64,000 nucleotides of DNA, taken from NCBI GenBank assembly GCA_012845835.1, contig JABAKD010000009.1, forward strand, positions 1,923,324 through 1,987,323, in the 5' to 3' direction. The notes beneath the pieces are model-generated. The model made no database searches and had not been told where the DNA came from. It saw only the letters and a program-made list of their open reading frames with translations. This document shows positions 1 through 13,260 of the stretch, piece after piece. The stretch is from Undaria pinnatifida. Taxonomy: Eukaryota > Sar > Phaeophyceae > Laminariales > Alariaceae. The translations under genes were made by a program, and so were the position numbers. The number at the start of each line of letters is the position of its first letter. Position 1 is the first letter of the stretch.

Positions 1-2690
1 ACACTCAACCAGTTTAGCGTTTACCCCATAACGTTGTATTTGTTGTAGCAAGGCTACGGTAGGGGAGGTACGCATTTCTTCACGGCCAGGCTTGATTTAT
101 TTGCACGATTTGCTCTAAACTTCAGCGAAGAAACGACTTCAAGCCATGTTTTTGACTCGGCTTGTCTTACCATTCCACTGCGATTTCATTCACAGATCGA
201 CACATAACGCCCAAACCAAAGACACCAAAGGAGCAGGTCGGTCGCTGACTCGAAGGAAGAGAGCCACTACACCAACTGGCTACCGGAACAACAACATATT
301 AACCGCTCTACCTTACACTCCGCTGTTCAGGAGCGCAACGCCAAGCCGTCCTAGATCGGTGGTTGTCGCGAAACCTGGGCCACGTGCTACGAGAAGGAGG
401 TAGCAAGTTTCGGGAAAATGGAATTCTGAACTTGACGGGGTCTCCTTAGTTATTATTCGTCCGAACTGAGTTTGTGTTTTTTATTACGTGTTTTTCAAGA
501 CGTGGTATGGGATATTCTGTGTGTCTGAGCCACAGGATAGTACCTCTCGGGTATACTATACTTCAAAGAATGAAAATTGCAGTTTTTTTTTTCTTATACA
601 AATAATCACTTTGTGTGGAGTGGGGTGTGGTGCTCTTCCAGTGCGACAAGTGGAAAACCTTAAAAAAACAATTGGCCGCACCTCCACCGCAGCATGTGTC
701 TTACTGTACTGTACGCTGTACTGCTGTGCTACTGTACTATCGAAACTTAGTGGCAGCCACTCGCGTTACTGGTTCTTGAGTCGCTTCAAACAGTGCATCG
801 TTTTGTCCGATTCCCCGAAAGAAGGCCAATCCCGTGAACGAACTTGTCTTTTTACCCGTTGTTGCCTACGCGGGACATGTGGCGTTTTTGTTGCGTCCAA
901 CTCCTTTGTTCACATCCACGGCGGTACCTCTTTGTACGATACAGCGTCCACCGACAACGGAGGTGAGTAACGTCTTATCATATGAGATTAATACCATACT
1001 TAACGTTTCAGTGTTTGATTAGATAGTATACTCCATAGTCTAAACGATTAATGTTGACAGTAGTCGGGCTATCATGATAAGACGGGTCACACGTCAGACG
1101 TCTCTAGTTGTACTCTCTGTTGGCTGCTACAAGGTACCTGGGGATAGACTTGATGAGCCAGCTCACGGTAATGGTTGAAGCTTTTGGGCCGGAAGGTTCG
1201 GAACGCTTGATCTCTTGAAGCCTTAGAACTAGCGGGTATAGTACGATCAACATACCAGCATGTTCGTTTTGATAAGGCGTAGAAATGGTGACTGTGTTGC
1301 GCGAACGAATATCTTCGAAGTCATGTTTCGTGTAAAATGTTGAATTCCTCACGTCTAGAGCTCGCAAACGTTTGGTCCACCCCTAGCGTGAAATGGCTCC
1401 AACACAATGTCGGCTCTGCCTTGTAGGAGCTCTGCGTGCCATTAATACAAGGTGATGTTTGACGGGTAAACAAAAGGTAAGCTCTACCAACAAAGCATAT
1501 CGTTGACCACGTGAAAAGACAAACGACACGTAGCGAAGACACAGAGACGGGTGATAATAATAGCGATATTAAGCTAGACGTATGTATAGGACAATGGTTT
1601 TACGAGCACGATCGATGTAGCGCTTTTCGGGTGAAACTTTTTGTGGCCAACGAAACTACGGCGCACCACCCAACCTCGTCGATATATCGTCCATTTCACG
1701 CTCGATACCTAGGCCGTTGGATTATTCATCGAGGGTTCCCTTTACTCCTGTCGTGTTAGAGTGGAAAGTTTGGGAGGAGAGATCCCTATATTACAGTGAG
1801 GAACCGCCACAAGAACGAGGTTCGTTTTCCCTCGTTAGTACGCGCCCGTTCTCGTTATCAACCCATTCCCCTGTTCTTGTCCCTTGTTGTCCACGCGCAG
1901 GTGCCACATACTTGTTTCTTAATGTTCAGTCGAAATCGTTGGGACCATTTCCAATTCCAACAGCAAAGCCGAGGACAACGGAAATGGCAAGAACGCCTCT
2001 CTTCAATCGGGATTTTTCGAGGCTCGGATGGCTTTTGATAGATCGGGACGCACGCTACGGTCGGAGTAGCCCCCAGCTTTTTTCCTCGCCTCCTAACCGG
2101 AGGTGCTCTGTTTGGAGCATTAAAATATGATACCCGGGGAGCAACCCCATGTCCGGGGTACATCACGTGACACAATAACATATATTTCAAAACACGATTG
2201 ATATTGCGACGACGTTGAAAAGAAGAGGCGGCGTCCTTCAGAAAACATTTCAGCTAACAGGTGCTGTATGTATCCTAGCACGCGTCTAGGGCCGCACAAG
2301 GCAAACTAGACGCACCCTGAGAGGTTGGAAAACCTCCTGACGTTACCCGACCCAACCGTTCGAATTTGGGGCACCTCGAGACACATTCTGGCTCGATCCG
2401 CGAAAGCCCTGCGGGTCGGGTCATGTCCTGCGGAAGAACCTCTAGATAAGATTAGGTACAAAATGGTTTCAACCACGCCGCAATACTGTGCTTGAAAACA
2501 GCGTTTCATGACCGCCTCCAATTTAGTCTTAGTGTTCTATAATATATCATGTTTAACACGGTTTCGTAATCTGAATCCCAGCATGTCATCAGACAATTTG
2601 GTTTGAAGAAAGTCTCCAAATATGTTCCATTGTAGCACATTTTCGAAACGCCGGCAAACGATTTTCAATATGGAACGGTTGTAATTATAC
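1..2690. other. No recognisable gene; possible MITE end at 45-75
   Basis: Several short frames are open here, but none shows a known domain, credible splice signals or codon use like the host exons. The sequence near 46 (AAGGCTACGGTAGGGGAGG) matches the left end of the MITE family described at 36937 and 19662; I cannot find a clear right end, so it may be a broken copy. A weak inverted repeat (TACCCGGG ... CCGGGGTA) lies at about 2131-2160. Confidence 0.5.
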
Positions 2691-5600
2691 TATATAATAC
2701 ATGATAAACTGATGTATTATTTCCGAAAATGTCACATTTGTCCCCTCAAATAATGTATAGTTTCCAGACACATATCGAGCTGCCCCCCCCCCCCCCCGCC
2801 CCAACCCCCCTCCCCCCCCCCCCGCCCCCAATAATATACTGGTGCCAAAACCGTCAGATTTATCCCCTCGAAAGGACTTATAGCTTACATGCACAAATTG
2901 CCCCTTTCCCCCCCCCCCCCCCCCCCCCCCACCGCCCCCCTCCAAACCCGCTCGCTTTTGATCAAAACCGGGCCCCCCCCTTTTTTGCCTTCACAGCTGT
3001 CAGATTTTGTCCCCCTCAGAAACGGGTTTTATAGTTTCCGCGCACAGACTGACTAACATCATCCTGTTGACCCTGATAGCTACACTGTAGCTGTAAGGGG
3101 AGTCGCCGACCTATATCCTTAATGAGGACACACAACTCGTAATGCGCGCGATCGGAGTATCACACACAGGTTGCAAAGATGAGTTTCGACGAAATCTTCG
3201 ATCTCACAGCTGGAGTGTATTTTAATTTTTATAATAATAAATCCTCGACAAAATTCATGGCTTCATAAAAACGGCTCTAAACAAAATTCAACATATCGCA
3301 CACGTTCGCATTTATCCCCTTCGTTCTCATTGGCGGTGACTTTGCATGACCACATCACCTCGCCTGTATTAAGCAAAATGTATATCTTTTTTATAGCTAG
3401 CGATGTCAGGAGAAAATGGTAACTACATGATGGTACCTATCGATTGAAAGTATTTTATCTGTCGCTCCATAAACAGTAAAAAAATATGAAGCTTTTAACA
3501 CGTAGTTTACTACACCTAAAAACCGGGTTGCATACTTCATGCAACATCAAATCTTCTAGAGTAATAAACATTACCAGTATGGTGATATAAAGGGGTGTCT
3601 TCTTGCTGCAACCGTCAGATTCGTTTAAGGGTTTATAGTTTCAGCGCACATATTGAAATGCCCTCACCCTTCCGAACTCGATCCCTCTTGTTCAAACGCC
3701 CCACCTAAAATCAAAATCTACCAAAGTAGTAAACACCACCAACCACCTGATATCAACTCATTATGCCTTTAGCCATCCATGCCGTAGCTCCAACTCGTCT
3801 ACGCCCTCCCCCCCCCCCCCCCCTTGTTCCCCGCCCACTTCGTTCACACACCCCACATGCAATCGAAATCGGCCACAGTAACTACCACTTTTACGCAATT
3901 GGTATCACGTCATTTTCTTCCTAGACATCCATGACGTAGCTTTCATTCATCCCCCCTCGCCCCCTCCAACGTCCCCTCCTTCCCCACACCTCACACGATC
4001 GCCTAGATCCAGAACCGCGCGTATAGCAAGCCCCTACATATGAATTTCGACGAAATCTTCGATCTCGCAGTTGGAGTGTATTTTCATTTTTTATAATATA
4101 TGATTAATACGCACGATCGGAGTATGACACACAATGTTACCAAGATGGTTTTCGACCAAATCCTTGATCTCATAGCTGGAGGGTATTTAATTTTTATATG
4201 TGGCCTAAACCTCTTGAAAACACTCCCCCCCCCCCCTTTATAATTTTATTTTATTTTCCTTGCTCTCTCTTGCTCAATCGCCCCACCTAATATTGAAATC
4301 CGCCAGAGTAATAAACACTTCCACGACTTGGATATCACCCCATTATCGCTTTAGAGCCGTCCATACCGCTACTGCAATCCCCCCCCGCCCCCGCTCCTCC
4401 TTCCCCACCACCCGCACCATCGCCTAGACCTAGCACCACGCGTATAGCAAACCCCTACATCTATGCGACCTAAAGCCCCCCCCCCCCCCGCCTTCCACAC
4501 ACATATCTCCCCCCCCCTCCCTCACAAGAAGGATATATAGTTTCCACGAACAAATTGAGCTGCCCCACGTGTCCATCCCCCCATCCTACCCTCCGTTCCA
4601 CTTTTTGATCAAGATCAGCCCCACACGTCCTTAAAACTCCGCCCTCCCCTTACCGGTGATTCCATTTACAGGATTAACTTATTAAACTGATGCATTTCCT
4701 TTCACAGCTGTCAGATTTTGTCCCCCTCAGACACGGGTTTCATTTTTTACCGCAATTATTGCCTAAAATCATCCTGTTGACCCCGGTAGCTACACTGTAG
4801 TTGCAAGGGGGTTCGCCGACCTATATCCTAAATGAGGACACACAACCCGTAAGACGGGTGATCGGATTATCACACACAGCTTGCAAAGATTAGTTTTGAC
4901 GAAATATTGGATCTCACAGCTGGAGTGTATTATCATTTTCATATTACATTGTTATTTATCAGTATATTGTTGGGTGTATAATGGGGTAAATTTGTTAGAT
5001 GTATTGTTACATATATTGTTTGCCCCCCCCCTCCCCGCCCCGGACGCCCCCTTTTTCCCCACAACCCGCACCATCGCCTAGACCTAGCACAACACGTACA
5101 ACAACACCCTCACCTAAAACCCTTCCTCCCCCCCCCCCCCCCCCCCCCTTCCCGCCTCCACCCCCCACCTTCCCAAGCCCCCCCACCCCATCCCAACCCC
5201 ACCCTCTCGAACACTCCGCCCTCTCTCTACTCAATGCTTGTACGACTTACACCAGGATATACATGATGAGCTGATGCATTACTTCCAAAACCGTCACATT
5301 TATCCCTTCAAAAATATGTATAGTTTCCACGCACATATTGAGCTGCCCCACACGACCCACCCCCGCCCCAACCCTCCCCCCCCCAAAAAATAACTGGTGC
5401 ATTTTTTTTTTTTTTTTTCAAAACCGTCAGATTTATCCCCTGGAAAGGATTTATAGATTACATGCACAAATTGATCCCCCTTCCCCCCCCCCCCCCTCCA
5501 AACCCGCTCGATTTGATCAAAACCAGGCCCCCACGTCCTTCAAAACTCGCTCCCCCCCATCACCGGTTATTCGACGTACAAGATTCACTCGATACAAGGA

Positions 5601-6000
5601 TACATTTCCCTCCACAGCTGTCACATTTTGTCTCCCTCAGAAAAGGGTTTATAGTTTCCGCGCACAGACTGACTAACATCACCCTGTTGACCCTGACAGC
5701 TATACTGTAGTTGTAACGGGAGTTGCCGACCTATATCGTTAATGAGGACACACAACTCGTAACACGCGCGATCGGAGTATCACACACAGATTGCAAAGAT
5801 GAGATTCGACGAAATCTTTGATCTCACAGCTGGAGTGTATTTTCAATATATATATATTATATTGTTAGGTGTATTGTTGGGTATATTGTTAGGTGTTTTG
5901 TTGGGTATATTGGCAGCTATATTGTTGGAGATATTGTTAAATTTGGCGCATGATACGATAGAGGTAGCACCTTTCGTGTGAAAGGCTTTCTCGATTTGTT
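2690..6000 (+). repeat. C-rich modular repeat block (direct orientation)
   Basis: The block is built from a few modules repeated with substitutions. One reads ACCGTCAGATTTATCCCC followed by a variable gap and GTTTCCACGCACA (about 2710, 2855, 3000, 3610, 4700, 5290, 5430, 5625). A second reads AAGATGAGTTTCGACGAAAT ... CACAGCTGGAGTGTATTTT (about 3175, 4040, 4145, 4890, 5798). A third contains GATATCA...CATTA...TTTAGCCATCCATG (about 3750, 3910, 4330). Long poly-C runs (2783-2826, 2907-2931, 3810-3824, 5128-5149) separate them. No long frame keeps domain-like content; the proline-rich frames are translations of poly-C. Confidence 0.8.
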
Positions 6001-6276
6001 CCTAGGGCATGGGTTTTTTCCTCCGGCATCATAGCAGTTATTTTTTCCCCCAAATTAGTCGTTGGGACATGTGTTCACCTCCTAAATTTCCCGAATCATT
6101 CGTTGGGACATGTGTTCACCATTCAAAGTGAGGAACCACAGGAGAAAAGTGGTGCAACTCTGTCGTAGTATGCGTGGTACGTGCCGGCCAGAAGCACCGG
6201 CACTATAGCGGCAACCGGCACAACGATGCACTACCGCCACCACTGGTTGCATTTAACTGCTATATTTCTCTGTCGA

Positions 6277-6563
6277 GATAACGGCTACGATAGGGTATGG
6301 GGCTACCTACTTTTTCAATAGCGGGTTGAAGTCTCCATTATTTAGCCCAAGTGACGATTTAACCCACTGACAAAATTATTATGGTGGGCGTTCTAGTTTA
6401 GTCATTATAGCTACAGTTCCCATTGCAGATCCACATCACCAACTGGAATCGTCAACAAAGCCTTAACACTGCGTGGCAACACGGGGGTCAGTCGGGCAAG
6501 AAAACCTAAGCTACTACTGCTAAAGCGGCCACCAAAAATAACACTCTCACCGTAGCCTGGGTC
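6277..6563. repeat. MITE-like element, diverged copy
   Basis: The left end reads ACGGCTACGATAGGG and the right end, reverse-complemented, GACCCAGGCTACGGTGAG. This is the same inverted terminal sequence as the clearer copies at 19662-19930 and 36937-37203. It is about 290 bp, noncoding, and the internal palindrome of other copies is degraded to CAAGTGACGATT. Confidence 0.6.
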
Positions 6564-7510
6564 CCGAGCGATTTTACGGTCATCATGATAGGCAACCGGC
6601 ACCACTTAACCGGCACTGGCGCAGATCTCTACCGCTTTAGTATCAATACGATCCTAGTAAAAGAGGCCATGCTATGCAATGTAAGGGTTTTCCTACTCCG
6701 CTGTAAAACTAACTGAAACGCTTGAGATTCCCTTTGGTTTCAGCATTAGTATATATATTAATACGTTTGGTGGAGTGCGCGAACGATTTTGACCTCAAAC
6801 ATACTCCGACTGTGGAACACCGAGAAAAACTAGACGAGTCTCCTTGAGTAGCGTGGCTCTCGAAATAGCTTCCCGTTGTGACCGAAGGAGGGGGGTGGAG
6901 GTTGGGGGTGTGAGTGATGCGCGTGCGACGACAAGGGTAGCCCGTTTCCGATATTTTTTTGTGAAAGTGGACAAGGGTTCGTTACGGTTATGTCGTCGAA
7001 AAGTCATGATTTTTTGGCAGCTTTACCCTACTTTTGTACACATAGGACATGCGATGGTCCATCGGGTTGGGCGTTCAATTTATACCAAGTTCTGCGTTTG
7101 GGGAAGGTACGTACTCTGTCGAGTCCAACACCCTCGGAACGCAACAGGTGTACATACATCTACCGTACCATATGTAGATAACATGCGTCCTGAGCCGACC
7201 AATGAAGGCATAAGCGGCGGAGATGTAGGCACAACCCCACGCTAATGCACGGCTGGTCCTGGTTTCTCACGAATAAAAGTGAGACAAGGCAATAAGTCCT
7301 CAGGGGTCCGCGATCCGTACTGGGCCTGTCCAAGTGGTTGCAGAAGGAGGCAAGAGACAACAGAGCCATCGCATGGTAGGGATGTAGTGCGGTAGGGGAC
7401 CAGTGCATTAGGGAGACAGAACCTGGGATCTGTGTGCCCAGGGACCGATGCATTAGGGTGTCCAATCGAGTATGTTTGCTAAGAGGCCTGTTCGTTACGC
7501 TGTTATTTGT
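6564..7510. other. No gene recognised; short direct repeat near 7400-7458
   Basis: A 133-codon frame (6844-7245, plus) has no recognisable domain. Two near-identical 18-bp words, GGGACCAGTGCATTAGGG and GGGACCGATGCATTAGGG, stand about 43 bp apart at 7398 and 7441. Confidence 0.4.
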
Positions 7511-7515
7511 AGCTG

Positions 7516-7755
7516 TTTCGTGTACGATTTCGAGGCGAGGTCCCCGTTTTGCGTGTTTTCTGTACGATTTCGTACCAAACCTCGCTGTTGTTGAATGTGT
7601 CTGGTACGATTTCGTACTAAGATGTCACTTTCCGGTACGATTTCGTACTAACGGTCTCTGTTTTAACTGTTTCCGGTTGTATTTCGTACAAAAGGTCGTA
7701 CGATTTCGAAATGACGTCGCTGCTTGCCTTGTTTCTGGTACGATTGATGCACCGG
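7516..7755. repeat. Minisatellite of about 40 bp built on a near-palindrome
   Basis: The word GTACGATTTCGTAC or a close variant starts at about 7521, 7561, 7603, 7634, 7677, 7697 and 7737. Spacing is 40, 42, 31, 43, 20 and 40 bases. The text between copies is similar but more diverged. The core is palindromic except for its centre (GTACGA/TCGTAC arms). Confidence 0.8.
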
Positions 7756-10300
7756 TGCCCTCGCAAATATACTCGATTTAATTCCCCACCGCACCGATTC
7801 CCTAGTAATGCATTACACCGCCACAGGTGGGACCACACCGTGGCACGTTATGCCTCGTTCTTCGTAATCATATGCGGTCTGGTTGGAGGGTGTCCTTATC
7901 GCCTCCTACCTGGCGTTCTGTTGTTAGAAAATCGTATCCGGCGCCGATATCTGGACGCCAACCCGCCTTGGAGACGTTCGCTCGACTTTTCGTCGATTGA
8001 TTGTCGTATCGTGTTCGTTTATGGGTATTCTCGAACAGGTTATGGCAATCGGTGGTCACAAACTACTACATGGCAGATATAAAGATCACAACATACGGAA
8101 ATATGGTTGAACGCTGTCGAAATACAACGGCAAATGCAATGAATTTGATACAAGAACGTACAGAAACCCGCACACAAGACAGTTTGCCGGAAAATAAAGG
8201 CAGAGAAAGCAAAGAAATACATTACGTGAGAACAAATATCTTTATAGGAGAGAAGAGGAAAGAGGGGAAAAAGAAAAGGGAGCGCAAGGAGGTATGAAGA
8301 GGTACGCAGGCAACCAAAATAGAGCAAAGATAGTTAAAACGAGGTACGCCCAAACGGCGCACACTGTCCGAAGCCGACATACGGCAACGTAGCAGATAAC
8401 ACCATTGAACTGACTTCGGGGGAGCATCCACAACAATATAAAAACACGGCTGCACGGCCTGTCACCTACCCACGATTTAGATGACTGCAATCCCGCCACC
8501 GTCGTCATCATCAACCCTCAATGAGACACACACAAGGCAACACGAAATCAAAGTGGAATAAAAACGCGGCAGCCAGGATAATTTTATGAACGTGAAACCC
8601 GCACACCAGCGGACGAAATATGGGTAGTATCGGCTGTCGGCCCCATCAATCTAAAACAAAGAAGAAAAAAATAAATCTAGAGAGAAACAATACACAAACG
8701 GACAAACAGATAGGTCGCAGGCGCTCCATCCAGAGAAACGAAAATTCAATTGAAAGCAGTCACAAAAGTAAGTCAGTTGCATAGACAAGGAATATAGACT
8801 ATACTGATCGGCGTGACGTTTTCCTACCTTGTCTGTCGCCTCCTTCCTGGCTTGTTCGACCGCGTTTTCCATGGCGTCCTTTCCACCATTACGTTGGGAT
8901 ATGATAAGATGATCCTTTGGTTTTTCCCCGACGTTAATGTTTTTCCCGTTTATTACATGTCCTAGAAAACGCTTCGATCGGGCGCGCCCGGCGGCTGTGG
9001 CCCATGCACACGCATCATGGTCTTACTGTGCATATTATGTTCGACGCGCGGTGTTTAGTTTTTGGTACCGATTTTCATCTATCAGACGCCTTGTTACTAT
9101 CTCTCATAATCTCCTGGGACGAGTTTTAGTGGTCGACGTTGGAGCTCATCGTCCATTTCAAATTGAAAAAATAACAACACAATCCATGATGCCAGACGCG
9201 ACGCAAAAATCTTGATACATTTATCACCGGAAGAAATCCCGTGTTTCGTTGGTTTCCACGGGAGGCCTACATATAGTACTTCCCACCCAAACGATATCGT
9301 ACATCCCCGCCGGCTAGTCCAGGCGGGAGGGGTTCCCTTGACGGCTGATTCCCATCCAAACCATCGCGTGCATTCCCAAGGTGCCTACTCGTAGTTCACC
9401 CATGAGCAGTTCCCAAGATAGAGACTATCGTTGCCGCGGACTGCCTTGGTACTAACGACGTAGCGGAAATTCCAACGTTCTCCGAAAAATTATCGGTTGA
9501 GAAACCCTGTCGGGCACAGATGTCTCGGCCTTATAGTTATATCTCCATCGTATGTAGGGACCTGCGTAGGTACCACCCATGGACAGGACACGTGTCGGTT
9601 TCAGCTCGTCTGCAAAGATGCGGTCAGATCTAGGGACTCTGTGGGGCCAGATCCGGGATCGGTATACCTCTCGGATGTCTACCGGCCTAGAGCAGTGCCA
9701 GACACGTTCCACGATAAAGGTGGCATTTTCCGGCCAAAATGTTACGTGGCGGTTACCGAAATCTCCTAATGACAAACTATCCAAACTCGTTTGGGTGTTT
9801 TCCAAAAGGATTCGTTACACATCTAGGACGTGCAGGACATGGGATTATTCGCTGGGTGCCACGTTCCCTCTCTTTTACACACACCAAGATCTTGGATAAG
9901 ATGAGGTGGTAGATAACACCACTCATCAAGTGATTAGTTACACAACACCACTTTTCAAGTGAGAAGCCCGACAACGTTCGGGTGAATGTTGTGCGCGCGA
10001 AATACAGAGAGAGAGACATTCTCACGAGGAAAGCCTCTCGGAAATTGAACACGCGCCTATCATATTCCGCGTCACAATACAAAACATGTACATATATATA
10101 TATATATATATATAAATATCGCTACGACCCGCGAAACGGTCTGGTTCTGTCGCTGAGTGCGTCTAGGCCTCCCAAACGCACCGGTCGAGGTCCCTCCCAT
10201 ATAACCTCTCACACGAGTACAAATCAAAATGGGGGACAGTACTACGGTCGAAATCGCAGTTTTCGGGAGAAAACTCGCACATGAGAAGATCGTTTTGGTG
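7756..10300. other. No gene recognised; (TA)n microsatellite at 10088-10114
   Basis: Open frames occur on both strands (for example 9452-9805 minus, 9579-9899 plus) but none has a domain I recognise, and overlapping frames on opposite strands look equally poor. A loose duplication of about 70 bp (TTCCCACCCAAAC... and TTCCCATCCAAAC...) occurs at 9278 and 9348. Confidence 0.4.
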
Positions 10301-12620
10301 GGGTGAAGCGTGTCAGCGTGAGATATTTCGCCAATGAGAGCACCAGAAACTCAAATCAAAACCCCCCCGACCCTGAGCAACATGTTCCATGCGCACTACC
10401 ATTTCGCCAAATAATACCAACAACGCATCGGCACATAACAAGCAACCAACGTTCGACCAATCACGACTCAGAACCGAACTGCTGCGTCAATGGGATTTGA
10501 ACCCCTTCAACCACCCTGGAACCACATCTTACACCAAGTCGTAAATCAAAACGTAACATCCTGAACCCTGGGGAGGTCACACCTGCCACCCCTAATCGTG
10601 GGCGCCCTTAGTTGAGTGGGAAGACCTTGACGGTGTGACCAAAGCACTGGGCTACCTGGCGGTTTGACCGGGTCCGGCAAATGCACTTGCAAAACGCCAT
10701 CGAAGATACCCCCGATCGCAAACTATCACGAATAGCGAAACATGCAACGTCCTTTGCCACTGTAACGTTTAACTTGGTTGGCCCAGGACCACAGCCCCAA
10801 CCCTGAGCATAAACTATTAACCATAAAACCAGACCGCCAACCTTGACAGTGGACGCATGGTACGATAGAGATACCACCTTTTCGAAAACCTGTGCTCTGA
10901 ATGACGGGGCTCCTCATACCAAAGTCGTCGGAATACCATTCGTATTTTTCAAATTTTTTATCACTTTTAGTACCAGAGGGTCACGCGTTCAATTTCCTCA
11001 AAATGCGTTTTTGTATGAGGAGTACAAAGCACCTCAAGTAAGCAACGTCCGGAACAACGATGGTGCACCTTTGCCGTAGCATGTGCTAATGAGCGGAATA
11101 CGCTGCACCACGTCGCTTGCTGATCCTCGCCAGCAAAGGCATCCCCAACACAATTACCAAATCATACACCCGAAACCAAGACCGAAAATCATTGCGAATC
11201 GCGTAACATCGTAGGTCCTAGGACTGTTCCACTGTTGGCGGAAAATCAGCCCCAACCATGAGCGTAGACCATTACCCATTGGACATAGCAGGAAGCCCTG
11301 ATGGTGGCGCGTTGATCGTCGCCCGCAAAGTCACCGCCGAAGCAAATACATAACCACACCATCAACAAGACCGCACGAATCGTGTGACCCTTATGGCGAG
11401 ACCACCTGTCATGGAAACCCAACGCCAATCGTGGGCAACCCCAACCCCGGGCACAGATAATTTATAATCGCCGCATACCATGGCGGCGTGCGGTCACCGT
11501 TGCGCCATAGCATTGCGAATGTACCCATTACCCAATTTTGAGAAGATTTGTTTGTTCTTTTAGCGGGGTCTTACCATTGTTGAACGGATTTGAAATATAT
11601 CTCGGAAAGCTCTTGCCATGAATTTTCGAATGAACCTACCTCCAAATTCTGGGGTGCGCTGCAGACTTCAACACCCCGTGTTTAACATCACAGCGGAAAG
11701 CACTTGATCGCCCACAAACCACCATACCTCAATAACTAGGGTGGTCCGAACGAAAAATGCAGCAGATTTAGCAAGGCACGTAACCCATTTTGCTTTGTAT
11801 CATGATGGTCCGGTATATGCCGTGTAAGACCCGACCTAAAAACACAAAAACAAAATTTTTAAACATAAAATGAACCCCCGCACATAAAATAAACTTTCGT
11901 CGCAACCCCGTACAATAAAACAAAGCATGGCATTACCTTCGCCCACTCAAACCCCGCACCGGGTAGGCATGAAAACAACATATAAGGGTTATTCCGAACG
12001 TGTAGTTGTAAAAAAAAAAGCGATATTTGTATTTCCCTCCCCCTCGCATAAAGAGTATGAAAAACGTTACGAAAACCTGAACAAAAAGGCAGGAAGCACT
12101 CAGATCGAGATGGTGTCCGGAACAATCGCGTAGCATATACGATGTAGATCATGAAAAAAAACATGAAGTAACATTCATTGACGGTGTTACCACCATGTTT
12201 GTTTTACGACGGTCCCAGATGCTTCCACTAGATTGAGCGGTTTGACCCTGCTCCACAACAATACCCCCCCTAACGAAACCATTAAACTACACGGCAAACC
12301 ATCACCAAGTGCGAAACATGTTTTCTGACGGCCTGGTTCCTAATGTCACGGACCTCACCCCCTATTCCATGCGCAGGCCAACATCAATTCTACCAAACAT
12401 GAAACCATGACGGTGTACTGAAAAGGTCTAACCCCCCCAACAAGGGCACCACATTATCAGGCCGCGAACCAATTTTGGAATGCGTCACATCCTGCGATAC
12501 GGTGTGGTCCTACCTGACTCGGGACCGCACACCCAACCCTGGGCAAATACCATTATATCCATTAACTGAAGATGAAAACAATGACGGTGAGCGGAACACG
12601 CTTCGGCACAAAACACACTA
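10300..12620. repeat. Field of degenerate long repeats
   Basis: A phrase of the form CCAACCCTGGGCA ... CCATTA ... CAT recurs at about 10798, 11253, 11439 and 12533, each time preceded by a related stretch ending in GG(A/T)CC and, further up, by a word like GCGTAACATC (about 11190) or GCGTCACATC (12482). The spacing is hundreds of bases and irregular. No coding potential was recognised. Confidence 0.45.
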
Positions 12621-13260
12621 TCATTCATTGTATGTTCTTGGGCTATGAACTCCTGCCCATGCCCACAAGCGCCTGGAGGCTATTAACAGGTCGCTTGCAG
12701 GAACTGAAGAACCACCGCCTGTTAGAGACCAGCCATACACACGGATCGTCTAGGTCTACGGCTCCATTAACACGTCGAGCCCCCCGTTATCATTCATGCT
12801 GGGAGGCATGCTAATTTAGGGCTGCACCAAACCTTCCGGAGGCTCTAAACTCAACATGCGTTGTTTTTCACCCGATGGATCAATCACCCTGGGGAAAAAG
12901 GAAAGTAAAACTCCATGAGCTTTCCCGTGGCCGGGATGCTTTCTACGATTAGACCACAGCATTGTTTAATTTGCTATTTGTGGGTTCTTAAAGAGCGGAG
13001 CTGCTTAACCAAACATTGTCGGAATACAATCCTAACTTCGCACTATCACTGCTTATATACCTCGGCCATGGGTCTGTTTGTGGGGTTGAATATTAAATGT
13101 TTCTATTTTGGTTTTTCAGGGAGGTATGAAGAGCTCTTCAAGTGACCACCCTCACAAAAAAATGGGCACACCTCTACAGCAGCATGTATCATATTGTTAG
13201 TACACTCACCCCTCGTGCATGAATCGCTGACATGCTGAAGCATTGACCACGCGAGATGGT
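12621..13260. other. 3' flank of the membrane-protein gene
   Basis: No gene is recognised here. A phrase CAGCAGCATGTATCATATTG (about 13171) resembles sequences at about 687 and 47869 (CCGCAGCATGTGTCTTACT), so a small dispersed repeat is present. The polyadenylation site of the host gene should lie here, but I cannot place it. Confidence 0.35.

Noticed and set aside
4999-5274. Proline-rich open frame in the C-rich block (also 2729-3034, 5338-5676, 62747-62959)
   Set aside because: The proline runs are poly-C translated in one frame; the complementary glycine frames are equally open. This is repeat sequence, not a gene.
10484-10510. tRNA on the minus strand (GGGGTTCAAATCCCA)
   Set aside because: The T-arm is convincing, but no matching acceptor or anticodon arm can be built upstream; I left it out as an isolated B-box.
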